Shown piece after piece: positions 37,590-49,210 of a DNA stretch of 64,000 nt (positions are counted from its first letter, which is position 1; each line of letters begins with the position of its first letter). Under the pieces are notes generated by a model. That model did no database searches. It saw only the letters and a program-made list of their open reading frames with translations, and was not told the DNA's origin. Location: NCBI GenBank assembly GCA_029207755.1, contig JARCOQ010000002.1, forward strand, positions 14,833,156-14,897,155, given 5' to 3'. A program made the translations under genes and the position numbers. This DNA comes from Chamaea fasciata (Eukaryota; Chordata; Aves; Passeriformes; Sylviidae).

Positions 37590-39743
37590 CTGTTAAACTT
37601 AAAATGGCACTGTCTGGTATAATGTCCTGGTCTGCTGCAGCAGGCACACAGTCTGACAGGGAATCTGCCATTCCCTGGCACTGAAAAGCCACTAGGCTGG
37701 TTAGGGCAAGCTCTCTTGAAATGCCCCTTTTGCCAGCATCAAAAAGAGCTTTTGGAGGTCTGCACAGCTGCAACAACTTGTGTTGCAAGCTCCTCCACTT
37801 GTGTTGTCCCAACCTTACTGCAAACCTCAATCATATCTACTAGCACAGGATTCTGCAGCAGCAATAAGGCCTTTTTACACTCTGCATTTGCGTTATCTTT
37901 AGCCAACTGCAAAAGCAAAGTTTCTTGGGCTGCTATATGGTCAATTTGTTTCTCAATAGCCTCTTTAAGGTGATCTATAAATATGATATACAGCTCATTA
38001 GGCTTCTGTTTAATCGTCATCCATGACTGACAATGAGCGCCTATATCCAGTACATGCTGCATTGCAAGAAATGCAAGCTCTTTTCCTTGCCGTAGCACTA
38101 AAGGATGCAGTTTGGCTTGGAGCTGCAGGGTATTATTTGGAGGGTCCCCTATGAGCTGGGGCACACTGGCTCCAAAACAAGGGTCATCCTGAGAATGTTC
38201 TAAATTACTTAAGGCGACCTCATTCACTAACTGTCTCCACAGCAACTCAAAAATCAACATCTGAGTCGGGGAGAAGCAAATCTGTGCTATTTGCCAACAA
38301 TTGAAGGGGGTTAACTCATTAGTAAAGATATCTCACAGCCTAGACTGAGCAAAATGAGAAGCAAGTATGTGCTGCATCACTGTTTCTCAAGTCCTTGATC
38401 ACACTCCAATGGAAGGGGTCCCATTCATCCAAGCTATTGCCATTATTTTGTATCACAGCACATACTAGAATCTGATTCACCAAGTCTAACTCCCCCTTGT
38501 CCCAAGCTTGCTCATACAATTTCTCCCAGAATCTTTTTGGATCTGCCCCTCTTACTGTGACAGTCATGGGCTCTGTTGTAAATATATCCTCCAGTGGGGG
38601 GGGGGGGGGGGGGGGCAGCAGTTGGCAGGCATCATGCTTCCTGTATCTCTGCCTGCTCCACTAAATTTATCAAAACCTGCTCTGGTTGTAAATGGAGTGT
38701 GCCATCAGCTTTTGCCCGTGGGGAGTGTACTCACCCATCTGCAGCCTCCACGCAGCCATCATCACAGTGGTTAACTAGTTGTAGAGCACAGTGGCAGTGC
38801 AGGATCCATTCGATGTTGCTGTTAAAGCCCTGCTAACTCCCCTTGGGGCTCAGCAATCCCTGCTCCATCTGCAGCAGTAGCGCAAGGAAGCAGTTCTCGG
38901 CTAGCTCCCCACCACCCACACAGTGGTAGAGGCAACTGTCTGCCAAGGGAAACCGCAACAGCCAGTAGCCCTTTCTCAGCCACCCCCACAGAAGAAAGAG
39001 CTGTGGGGGTTCCGCCATAGCTGGACCTGGCCAGCGTTTCCCCCCCAGATATTGGGATGTCGTCTTCAGTGTCCAGAGGAAGAGTGCAATTCTCGGGTGC
39101 TATCAGCAGAACAGGACCCTTCTCAGAAGGAGCATTCAGAGCAGAAGGAGGAGGCAAGGGGGACATGACTGCAGCAGGAGTCAGTTGCTGGAGCAGTGGC
39201 TGCAACTGGGACTGAGGGAGCAGCAGCAGGTTGCCATTTCTGTATCAGTGTGCACTTGCAACAATGTGTCCCAAACCAAGTGCCCTGTTGTAAGTGACCT
39301 TGTGGCTATCTCATCTCCCTTCATAGCCGCTTCCCACAGGGCATGCCCTGCTTCCTCCTATGGTTCAACAAAAAAGGCAGTCTGTGCATCCATCTTGATG
39401 CCATTTCTTATACACTAAATGAGCAAGGCATGTAGCACCTGCTCTTCACAATTAATACCTTTCCTTTGTAATATTCGCAGCAGGATGTCCAATACGCACT
39501 CTTCCTCTGCCAATATCTGAGCCTTCATTCCTAAGTTCCCAGCCCCTCACATGGGGGTGGTGCATTTGTTTGAAAGTCGTCCAGACATTCAGGCTCTTTG
39601 TTCACCTGGCTCAGTTTGGCTGGGCTCCACCATCTTACTGCTCTCTCTGCAGTTTTCTTATTTTTAAAATGATATCCCTCATCATGTTGATCTGAGTCAC
39701 CAGATGACGGTGGAGGTACAACTGACACTGAAGAAGGTTCCAA
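37590..39743 (-). pseudogene. ERVK-type gag pseudogene
   Basis: Gag remnants on the minus strand. 39,743-39,531 and 39,205-38,822 are proline-rich (PLPPPSA), as in the region between matrix and capsid. 38,567-38,340 carries the capsid N-terminal WDPFHWSVIKDLR text. 38,260-37,739 is a 173-codon capsid C-terminal frame, including QSWMTIKQKPNELYIIFIDHLKEAIEKQ-type major homology region sequence and CKKALLLLQNP. Nucleocapsid follows in another frame at about 37,740-37,600. Its first knuckle has lost its leading Cys, and its second has an intact CX2CX4HX4C (CACCSRPGHYTRQC). A 20-base homopolymer (C20 in the sense strand) breaks the frame near 38,600. Normally gag builds the virion core, but here it is inactive. 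Confidence 0.85.
38596..38615. repeat. G20 homopolymer
   Basis: Twenty consecutive G on the plus strand inside the gag remnant. It may be an expansion or partly an assembly artefact, since such runs are hard to sequence. Confidence 0.9.
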
Positions 39744-39744
39744 G

Positions 39745-39960
39745 CATCAGTACTTTGTTGTTTTTCAGTACAACTTTTTATACCCTTCATCTTACATGCA
39801 TTACAGCTGTGTCCCCTCTCTATTCTTTTGTGATTGGTCAGTACACCTCAGCACTCCTTGTTGCTTTGCCTTCAGTACTGTTCATATGTCCTACATGGTT
39901 GTAGCCCATTAGGGATGAGGCTCAGCCCCATTCCCAATCATCGCAAACTGTGTACCTACA
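39745..39960 (-). promoter_or_regulatory. U3-like LTR fragment upstream of gag
   Basis: On the minus strand the sequence begins TGTAGGTACACAG near 39,960. It has a CCAAT-type ACCAATCAC near 39,830 and a TATA box GGTATAAAAAG near 39,775-39,785, which is a normal U3 layout. The gag-like frame starts only about 40 bp downstream. R, U5, the primer binding site and the leader therefore appear to be missing, which suggests a deletion between the promoter and gag. Confidence 0.5.
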
Positions 39961-41899
39961 AAGAACTTGAATCCAATATATCTTAAAAGTTACCTCAGTG
40001 CTCCCTAAGGTTGGAGTAGAAGTCTGAAGTCCTACTTCATTCTCAGAGCATTCTTCTGTGTGAGTACCCCTGTTTTTAGGCAGGAGACACAGATCTCAGG
40101 GGCCGCTTTGTATTGGTTAATGTGGATTTTTCAGAGAATGATAAGATTTTATTCCAAGTGCAAGGAGAATTTCTTTTACCTGACTTTGTTACTGTATAGC
40201 AATCAGCAGCTCATTCACACACAAATCATTCCTAAAATCCCCACATAAAAGCACAGCAGACGAGAAGAAAAAGGCATCTTTCACTAAAGATTGTTTGTTT
40301 CCTCTCAGAAGTGTCACTGGAATAAGAAGTGGATGTGTTTGCTGACCTCTGATGACTAGGAAGTAGTGCTATGTAAACCTCTCCATCACAAATCAAATAG
40401 TTCATTGATGCCTGTCATTTCTGGCCATATCATAGAGGGCTTTTCAGTCTTTTTCTGGGCATTCTTTTCTAATGCCTCCTATAATGTGCAATGAGTTATG
40501 GGCAGAGATGGGAACTACTGCATAGCTAGATCTACAATACAGTCTGTTATTATTTCAGGATGAAATTTAATAGAATCTCTGCTCTTTCAATCTCTTGCCA
40601 AAATGTACAATTTAAGTAATTTGTGTTAGGAATGAAGTCATACTGTCATACAATATAATAATCCAAAGTGGCTTATTGTGTTTTGTACTATAAAGAGCTG
40701 TGTGTCATCATAGCAGGAGATTCAAGATCTTATTTAAAATAAAAAAAACCCAACCCTGTCTGAAGTATTGACATCTAAATGTAGTTTTTCAAGTCAGAAT
40801 ATATTGGTGTGTATCTTTTTTGGCTCAAGTCCACATGAATCTCAATATTCAAAAAGAAAAGGAGTTTATCAACCTGATCAGACCTTTCCTTTTCCAGAAT
40901 ACCCTATTTGAAAACCATCTTGTACCTAAATTTCCTTAAAAAATTTAATAATAATAAAAGACATAAACACAACAAATGAAATATCCACTACCAAAAGATG
41001 CCCAAGCACATACAGAGACTTAAAATCAAAGGAAGCTAATGTTGGCATGAGCCAGTAAACATCACAGAAAGTGATATGATAGATTCATGCCAATAAATTG
41101 GTAGTGACACATGAATTTTATGGGCTCTGGTAGTCCTGTTGACCCAGACATTTTCACAGCCATGACAAACTGAAGATATTATCCCTCACTGTTAATGAGG
41201 TATCATGATTTAGCATGATTCTGTTTTTTTTTTCTTTAGGAAAGACTGAGTTCACAGTAAAGCAAGTGCCGTGCTGAGCTAAATGGCAAAAGTGAACATA
41301 GAAACAAGCCAAGAAGAGTGAATATATTTCACTACTAATGAATCTTTTGAAATCAGTGCTTTGAACAACTGACCTTCAGTCAGTTGGATCTAACTTTGGA
41401 AACAATGTTTTTCTGTGATGATAAAAGCTGGGCATATAAAAATAAATCAAAATGAACACAGTTCACAAAAAGAATGAGGTTTTTTGTTAATACAAGTGAA
41501 AATGTCAACATAAAGCACTATGGAATACCTTTGTTTTGCCACTTTTTGTAGCAGCATCCAAAGATATGTTGCAATGTTTCTGGTTGTTGAGAAACCACGG
41601 AACAAATCATCACCAATAATTTTGGTGTGGAAGACTGAAGACAAATAGGAGATCACCAAGACAATAAAAAGAATGTTATCTCAGGGTTTTGATCCAGGAA
41701 AGTATATAAGAAAGTGCACAACTCCATGCACTTGAATAAACCCACTGAAAACAACAGCATCTGCTTACTGTCTTTGAGGAACCAATTTAATTTTGAACTA
41801 ATAATGCTCAACATTGTTTAGTTTTATTTCTTGGACTGTCGGTTATGAATCTGGTATTTGATTTTTGAATGGAAAAGCACCAGACGGGCTGCACATGCC
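39961..41899. other. Non-coding stretch with a possible LTR
   Basis: No gene recognised. At about 41,450-41,790 a plus-strand TATA (AGTATATAAGAAAG, near 41,701) is followed about 30 bp later by AATAAA (near 41,737). This resembles the spacing in the solo LTR at 36.0 kb, so it may be a diverged class II LTR. No ends could be set. Confidence 0.35.
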
Positions 41900-42800
41900 T
41901 TGGCAGTAGCAGCACATGGCAGCACATGCACAGAGAAAGGCTCTGTTGCTAGGCAACCCCTTTAGGAACTAGAGAAGGGCTCTGTCTCTGGGGTGTTTTT
42001 ACTGGCAGCCTATCAGTGGGAAAATTTCCTCCACCAATAGACTCTAAGCTACTTCTCCTAGAGGCGTGGTAATTCTTGCTGCTGAGAGAAGACTCTCCAG
42101 ACTATCCAGTAATCTTTCTGGGGCAAGCAAACCACGTGCAGACCGATGGGATAGAAAAAGCAATTATGAACTACGTCAGAAGGGTGCTGCTAGTTCTTGG
42201 GTTTCTCTGTCTGCCTGCTTGATGTCTCTGCTAGCCCCTGCTCCCCTGCCTCCCTGAGACCCCTGGTGCCGCATAACCTGAGTGCCTGTTCTGCCCCGCC
42301 TGCTTCTGGCAATCCTTCTCGCCCAGCCTTCGCTCCTGCTGCACCGTCCCTGTCCGTGGTCCTGCTCGCCTATCCCCCTGTTCCAGCCACCTCCGCTGTC
42401 CCGCGATCCCACAGCAGCCTGCCAGGATCCTGCCGTGATTCTGCCCGCTGCTCTGCCACCTCTTCTGCCACATCTCCTGCCAGAGCTCTGACTCGTCTAG
42501 CATCCCGCCGCTGTCGATGCAGGAGACACGCTACCGGCTGACTGTTGAATTCGCACCTCTCTTCTCGAGAGCTGCGCAGATTCCCCCTGCTAGCAGTGCA
42601 CACCTGCTGACCGAACACCGATGGCACACCTCGAATCCCTGGTGGTAATGCCCTGTCCCCCTGTGTCTCTCTTCCTCTGCTTTCTCTTTTTCCTTCTTTC
42701 GCTTCTTCTTTTTCTATCCTCCTCCGGTAGGGTCACTTATTTTTCTTCATCAATAAACGGTTCACAGATAATAATATTGCATCTAATTTCGCCCCAGGCA
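41900..42800 (+). mobile_element. LTR (family shared with 62.7 kb)
   Basis: A GC-rich block with a plus-strand 3' part that reads CCTCCGGTAGGG, then TTTCTTCATCAATAAACGGTTC. The LTR at 62.65-63.44 kb has the closely similar CCTCCAGTAGGA, then TTTCTTTACCAATAAACAGTTC. Both have long C/T-rich tracts before the signal. I take it as a solo LTR. The 5' end is uncertain, and the overlapping ORFs come from composition. Confidence 0.5.
41945..41957. promoter_or_regulatory. RFX-type X-box palindrome
   Basis: GTTGCTAGGCAAC is a perfect inverted repeat of GTTGC around a 3-base centre, matching the general form of RFX-family binding sites. It lies at the start of the LTR-like block and could be part of its U3 enhancer. 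Functional binding is inference. Confidence 0.45.
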
Positions 42801-43984
42801 TATGTTTAAAAGGATCCCTCACAGTGCCCAATAGCAGAACATGACACTATCTCTGAGCAATGAAACAGGGAGCTTTGCTGGGCTTAGTAAGACCGAGTGC
42901 AGGAGGAGAAGCAGTAAAATCCCCTTTCTCCTCCCCAAGCTTGTAAAAATACAACTGTTTTAATAAATGTCCCCCAAGATCCTACAGCTAATAAAACAAA
43001 TGTAACATTTAAAAAAAATTTATAAGGAACTCTCTCCTGGTTAGAATGTTTTAAGTGGCATAGCTTATCAAGTTATTGGATTCATTCAGATCAGCAGCAT
43101 GGTGGAACGATCTTGCAGAGCATTCAGCATCAATTCAAAATCCAGCTGAAAACTTGTAAGTTACTGTCCTGACATGTGGAAATTGGGGATGGAAGTTCCT
43201 TTATCCAGTCTGGTCATAGATCTTTGTCTGTTTGGGAAATATTACTTCAGGCAGCACCACCTGTACTATAAACTCTGCTGTGGTTGAGGGTTGAAGTGGA
43301 AAATTATCTTTTAGGATATTCTAGAAATGGATATATTGCATTGTTCCTGTCAGTGAATGATAAATATTTCTAGAGGATGTTAATGTTCTATAATGATTGT
43401 GTTCCAGGACCAGAATAGCACACTCAATGAATTGCTGACTTCAAAGAACATCAGAAGTCCAGTATCCAGAATGAGAATTTCTGGATTTCAGTCTTTCTCT
43501 TCTTTTTCTCTCCGTTGTTTTTTGTTTGTTTGTTAGCTTATTTGTTTTGTTTGGTTTTGTTGGGTTTTGTTGTTGTTGTGTTGGGGAGGGGGATGTTTAA
43601 GGTTACAAGGGACAGCAGTAGAGCTATGGAATCTGTTGGAGGCTTATGAATGGTACGAGTGTATTTTACTCTGTCAGGTTCTGATATGCATTCTTTTTGA
43701 AGGTGATTATTAATTTTCTGCTTCCACAAAAAATTACTCAAATTATAAGAACCAACCTGAGCATATAAATCATGTCTTAAGGAAAAGAAGAACATCCCTC
43801 TCCCCCCCTAGTTGTGCTTCTTTAAAAATTGTATAGATGCTAAAATAGGAAATGAGAAAGAAACAGCCATGTAAGTAGTGTTTACTGGAAGAATGGTTGC
43901 TCTGAAATGGCACTATGCATTATTTTACTGGCTTGTAGAGGACTTAGATGTTCTCAGGTATGGCATACTTAATTTCCTTTAGAT
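42801..43984. other. Non-coding stretch
   Basis: No gene recognised. A T/G-rich low-complexity run (GTTTG/TTGTT units) lies at 43,515-43,590. Confidence 0.5.
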
Positions 43985-44155
43985 GGATGCTAAGTTGTGG
44001 ATGTCCTGTCTCTGGTAGTGTTCAAGGTCAGATTGGATGGATCTTGGAGTAATGGGGTATAGTGGAAGGTGTCCCTGCCCATTGCAGCGGAGTTGGAACT
44101 TAATGGTCTTTAAGGTCCCTTCCAACCCAAATCATTCTATGATTCTATGATCTAT
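43985..44155 (+). mobile_element. CR1 LINE 3' end
   Basis: It shows GGTCAGATTGGATGG, TCTTTAAGGTCCCTTCCAACCC and the terminal ATTCTATGATTCTATGATC octamers, the diagnostic CR1 3' terminus in plus orientation. The 5' side is truncated. Confidence 0.95.
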
Positions 44156-45046
44156 GATGAGAAATATTCGTGGTTTCTTTCGCGGTAGCCATCAAGATCA
44201 ATGTGATGAGATGTTTACTTTCTTTTTGCATATAATTTAAATCCTTCGTACACAAGTAAGAGGAAATAATTAGAAGTGGGTTGAAATCAGAAGGAAGTTG
44301 AGAAATTGAGATGAATCCTGAAATGCAGCTGTATGAAAGGTATGTGAGGGAGCCAGGAGAAGGAAATGAGTCAGAAATAAATAAAAAATAGCAGCAGGAA
44401 TAAAAATGTGAAGGAAAGAGACAAGGAGAAGGTGGGGTGGAGAAACCTGGATGATATATTAGAAAAAATGCCCTCTTAAGGCTTTCATTTCAGGTCATGG
44501 TAGAAAAATCTTAGCAGGAAATGAATAAAATTTGTGCCTTCTCACATTTCATTGAAAAAAGAAGCTCCTGCTTTATTCTGGAAACCTTTTCAAACACTAA
44601 ATTTGCTTCAAAACATTCTCCCTCCCCTTTACTACCAAAGAAAATACCAGCTGAGAGGAAACAAACCTATCTTGTCTCACCCCAAACTCTTCATAGTCAG
44701 GAAGTGTAGAAGTGAGAGGAATGACTTGTCAGGCACATTGAAGACAGAAGATAAGAGGATGAGTGTCTTGTGGACTACTTCAAGTGCTTTAAATCTGTAG
44801 TTTAAAAAACACCAGGTGGGAGTAGGTGTCTAGAAACAACTAGTCAATGGGTAAAATGCCAAAGGATCTTTTATATTATTTTCTCAAAATCATATATTGC
44901 TTCAAGGGTAGAATGAAGTCCATAGAAAAACAAACAAACAAACAAACACAACAAAAAACACCCCAAGCTACCAAGAAAAAGTTCCAAACCTCAAACCATT
45001 AAAAACAAGCTGGCTGCCACCTCTCTCCTGGACACTGAAAGTTTTT
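44156..45046. other. Non-coding stretch
   Basis: No gene recognised. A short AAAC microsatellite-like run lies at 44,928-44,960. Confidence 0.5.
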
Positions 45047-45052
45047 GTTCTC

Positions 45053-45361
45053 TGTTGCATATAGGTAAAACCTTACAAAATATGGGCCTTGTTACCCTTG
45101 TAAAAGCATGGCTCAGGCCTGCTACTTCAGCTAAGTCGAAAAGGACTATGGGAAAGTGACTCAGCTGAATTAGAGATAGAAAAACAAGTTATATAACCAT
45201 TAACGGGTTCACATTGTGGTGTGTGGTGGTTGCTTGGATTATGTTGGTTATGTTTTAAAACTATGTAACTGATAAAGGTCTGCTTAAAAAGGCTTGGTTT
45301 CTGCAATAAAGCAGCTCTCCTTTGCACCTGCCCAGGGACTCTGCGTCGTTCTGCTTTAACA
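45053..45361 (+). mobile_element. Solo class II LTR with perfect 6-bp duplication
   Basis: A 309-bp unit starting TGTTGCATATAGG and ending GCTTTAACA. It is flanked on both sides by GTTCTC (45,047-45,052 and 45,362-45,367). It contains AATAAAG near 45,306, followed by a short U5. The length, TG...CA ends and 6-bp duplication are those of an ERVK-type solo LTR left after LTR-LTR recombination. The perfect duplication suggests moderate youth. Confidence 0.88.
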
Positions 45362-45404
45362 GTTCTCCAGTCAAATACTAAACTGTTTGCCTACCATAGG
45401 GCAA

Positions 45405-45425
45405 TTTTTTGTTGTTGTTGTTGTT

Positions 45426-45460
<35 letters not shown>
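45405..45460. repeat. (GTT)n followed by T34
   Basis: About six GTT units run into roughly 34 T. On the minus strand this is a long A tail followed by (AAC)n, just beside the solo LTR. The sequence on the A-tail side may be a retrocopy (see findings). Confidence 0.9.
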
Positions 45461-46389
45461 CATATAAATGCCCACCACAGCAGAATTTATACCACTTTTG
45501 TCCCACTTTTGTCTGCAAGGAAAACTTCGCAGATCTGCAATTGGGACAGTTCCTAGAGAAACATGCATTGGACAGGTAAAGAGTCGGCAGAGTCCTAGTG
45601 ACACAACGGCTATTCATTCTCTCTGCTCTTACCTGTTCAGCATAAAGAGAAAGTACCATTGTTTACTGATTAATTTTACACATAAGAGGCAGTCTCAGGA
45701 GTAGTAGATCAGCTAACATGAATATTACCAACTTAGGTCACAATTTTCCAGCCCAGTCCAACACCACTTCCTTCCTGCTATGGAACAGATGAAGTCAGTG
45801 TGGTTTTGATGCCTTAAAAATCTAGAAATAAAACAACACACTTTAGAGATAATATAGGAAGTAATATAAAACTGATCTTTAATTGGAGGCTTCAAGGGGG
45901 AAGTATGGAAGAATGCCCACCTTCTGTGATATAGTGATATAGGACTTTGACACTTTCATAGGTTTAGCAAGTTAGACTAATTGACAAGCATCCCCATGTA
46001 GAAACACAGGTAAAGAGATCATTCCCCCCACCTTGGTTCCACCTCTTCTGGAGCCCCCCTTTCTTGCTACTAGATATAATTTGTTTATGAAAAAGTGTCT
46101 TGGAAGAGATGCTCATCATTGGTTCCCAGAAGAAGCAAGATTAGGGCTGGGGCCTAGGAATGTGTTTTGTCTAATAGTAAAAAGACTGGAGTTATCTATG
46201 AACTATATAGTTTACAGAGCTACAAATATGTATGAAGTATTCTTCATAAAAGCAAAAATAATTTTGGCATCGTGTTGAATCCACATGGTCTGTCAAGCAC
46301 TGTGAGTGCTCCTTACAAGCAAGGAGAATGAGCATATTCACAGTGTCACACATGTGCTTGTGTTCAACCATACCTATTTTGTGACTCCC

Positions 46390-46690
46390 TGGATGAAAAT
46401 AACCCTACGCAGCCAGTGGAATTGTCCACATTGTAAATAAAGCCATTAACAGTCTTGGCCATGGTGTCCATCCCTGAGGAACACCACTAGTAATCCACTG
46501 CCAGCTGGACCTTGTACTGCTGATCACCACCCTTTGAGCCCAGCCGTCCAGCCCAATTTCCACCTACCTTATTGTGCACTTAATCCAGATCTCACCAATT
46601 TGGCAATCAGAATACTGCAGGAAATGATGTCAAAGAACTTGATTAAGTCAAGGTATATACAACACCTTTTGCTCTCCCTTTCATCACACA
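46390..46690 (-). mobile_element. CR1 internal fragment, RT region
   Basis: In plus orientation the text runs GAGGAACACCACTAGTAATC, CCCAGCCGTCCAGCCC, AATGATGTCAAAGAACTTGA, which is the antisense of the CR1 RT segment around the YLDFSKAFDTVSH motif. On the minus strand that motif survives only as a decayed LDLIKFFDII. It is an old fragment with no tail. Confidence 0.8.
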
Positions 46691-48668
46691 GCCAGAGGAA
46701 ACAGGCAAAATACTTCTTTAAATAATCTTTTCTTCCTCTCTTCTTTGAGGGTGCAAACTAAACAGAGAAAAAAAATCCCAGACGTGAATCTGCCCAATAA
46801 ATGTGCATGCAATGCATTATTACAGGTATGTATTACAGTCTCAAATTCAAACCCAGGGTGCTATTATAGAGAGAAGAAGGAATACTATCATTGTTCGAAG
46901 AGAATTTCCAGTCAAGGACCAAGCCTTGAATGACTCATGATTTCCTTTCACCAGTGTGATGCTATTTCTCTTGGAAATGATTGTGCAAGGTATTGCTTGC
47001 TAATAAAAGGTAGTTGTTTAAAAGTCACTTTTTGATTTTATTTAGCTGAGGCTAATAGCCTTAGAAGAAAAAGCTACATTTACACTCAATATTATAATCC
47101 AAGGTAAAGTGTTACATATTTTTGCATACCTATGCAGTAAACATTGATTGTTAGGCAATAGAAACTTGTATTTTAGAGATTTCAGGCTTATGTTTCAGCT
47201 AGAGATGCTTGTCCAAGCTTTCCAAAACAATCCTCAGCAATCTTTCACACCAACAAGCAGTATTTTAAAGAACAGATTGTTTATTTGTATGATAGATGTG
47301 TTCTGCCCTCTGGTGAGCACAAATCAATACCATTGCTAATCCAGGGTACATGTACTGATTTCTTTCTGCTGAGATTTTTGTTTTTTGGCTCCCTCAGCTT
47401 CAAGGGAACAGAGCAGCTACATGAGTACTGCAAATCCATTTAGTTGGAAAATTCATTATAAGATAACAATAAAAACAGTTATTTCCTTCTTCTCTCCCAT
47501 CTCAATCAAAGAACTGCCAAAATACACCAAACACTTTTGAAAAAATTAAATTATATAGTTTCAGATAACTTTTCTCTATAAATCATGTCGGATCTCAACA
47601 GCTGTGGACATGAAAATCTTTCTGAATTTTCATGGACAATAAAGTACTGCAAAGAAATTTTGTGCCAAATCTCAGCAGATAAGTTTCAGTTTTGTCGAGA
47701 TCATTCCCTGTACACACTAGTTTGGCTAAGTCATCATGTGTGATTCTATCTTAGAAGTTTCATAGAGTTCCTGTCGCCAGAGCCTGGAAGACACACCACA
47801 GTCATCTGCCAGGTTAGATGGACAATGAACTGAATCTGCTCAGAAGTGCTGACTCGCCTATCCACAAGCAAAACAAGGCCAAACTCCATCCTCTTCTAAA
47901 CATTGAGATGTCTTGGTGCATCCCAGCTCTCTGCCATGCAGCCTGGACAGGCACAGCACTGGCATGTACATAATGTAACCACCAGCGAGAGGACACTGTG
48001 GTTTTAAACCTTTCTTGGGAATTTTAAATCTTCCTCTCTGCCTGAGCTTCAGCAAGGACTGGTAGACATAGTCTGGCAGATGTCTGCCAGCTCAGGCTCC
48101 TCCAGTGTAGAGGACAAGTGCAACAGTGATACTGCACACAACTTCCCAGTCTCCTCATTCCAGTGACAGCAATGCCACTGGAACTCTTGCAGAGCTGAAT
48201 CCAGACATTTTGGCAAAATACGTTTGCCAAATGTAGACAATCTCATTAGCCAACCTGCTGGAGGGGTTTCTGCACTGGTTTGAGTAGGTACTAGGTTGAA
48301 GCCCTAGTACCTTGTACCTGTGTATTAGTACCTAGTACTAGTACCTAGTATTCAAAAAGAATAAGGTTCAAGTGCTATGACGTGATAAGGGAAAAGTGAC
48401 CAATAGGTTCATCCGTTTTCCTTACAAAGTTCTGGTCATTCAGTATGTGAAATCATAGTCTAAAAGTACACGTCAATAAGTTCAGTACCTCTGTAGACAT
48501 AACTGAAGCAGTAGGACATACAGGACATACTTTTCTGGGGTTATACCTGAAATCAAGCACTTGGTAGTCTGTTGTAGTAGGGAGAAATATGAAAGATTAT
48601 TCACTACCAACAAAGACTAGAAGCAACCACTGTGAGAACAGCACAGGTGGTTTATAAGGGTTTATCAA
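46691..48668. other. Non-coding stretch
   Basis: No gene recognised. A hairpin-rich patch of GTACC/TAGTACC repeats lies at 48,287-48,352 (see findings). Confidence 0.5.
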
Positions 48669-49210
48669 TGTAGTGGTTTGAAAGCAAAACAAGTGGGAGG
48701 CTCCAACTCAGAAATACAATTTAATAGGAAGAAAGGAAAAAAAAAAAGTGAAATAAAACAAATGCAATAATACAAAAGACCACTGACAGAGTCAGAATAC
48801 AACCTGAGCAGGGTGATGGAAGCAGTCCAGATGAGGTGGTCTTCCTGAAGCCGCAATCCCGTAGAAAAGTCTGGTAGCTCTCGTCCTCTGGGAATCCAGT
48901 GGGTAAGGGCTGCTTGTACCATCCCAAATCCCAGATTATATCCAGGTGAGAATGCTTGGTTCCTCCCTCTGGGTGGAGCATCTCACAATGGGATAATGAG
49001 TCATACAGGGGGTCCTTGATGGCCCATTAAACAGAGATAGCTCCTGAAGAGGGTTATCTATGAGTCATGGGCAAGGCATTTGATGGGCCATTAGCAAAAG
49101 ATAGCCCAGAGGGAGGGGGCCTGGGAAGAGCACTGCCCCACCTGGATTCAACAGTTCATGAAGATGGTGATAGAATACTTTGTGCACATCCTACACTACA
49201 ACGCAGCACA
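48669..49210 (-). mobile_element. Solo ERVL-type LTR
   Basis: In minus orientation it begins TGTGCTGCGTTGTAGTGTAGG (49,210) and ends CAAACCACTACA (48,669). It is the same family as the plus-strand copy at 62,104-62,653, with near-identical phrases throughout (CATCTTCATGAACTGTTGAATCC and CTCATCTGGACTGCTTCC read in sense). Flanking 5-mers are ATCAA and ATCAG, a probable 5-bp target duplication with one mismatch, as expected for ERVL-class integration. The ORFs inside are LTR sequence. Confidence 0.85.

Larger units (their letters stand above)
33730..39960 (-). mobile_element. Decayed ERVK-type (betaretrovirus-like) element
   Basis: A minus-strand endogenous retrovirus of about 6 kb. In transcription order it has a U3-like fragment (39,745-39,960), gag (39.74-37.6 kb), a dUTPase-like segment and protease (37.3-36.9), RT (36.75-35.15), RNase H (35.1-34.6) and integrase (34.56-33.8). 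No env and no 3' LTR are visible. The order, the YMDD motif with flanking LVAAPS, the presence of dUTPase and the CA text all fit class II/betaretrovirus-like ERVs. It is old: frames shift repeatedly, there are many stops, and it has been hit by a later solo LTR (36,037-36,378). It is incapable of expression as a full polyprotein. Confidence 0.88.
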
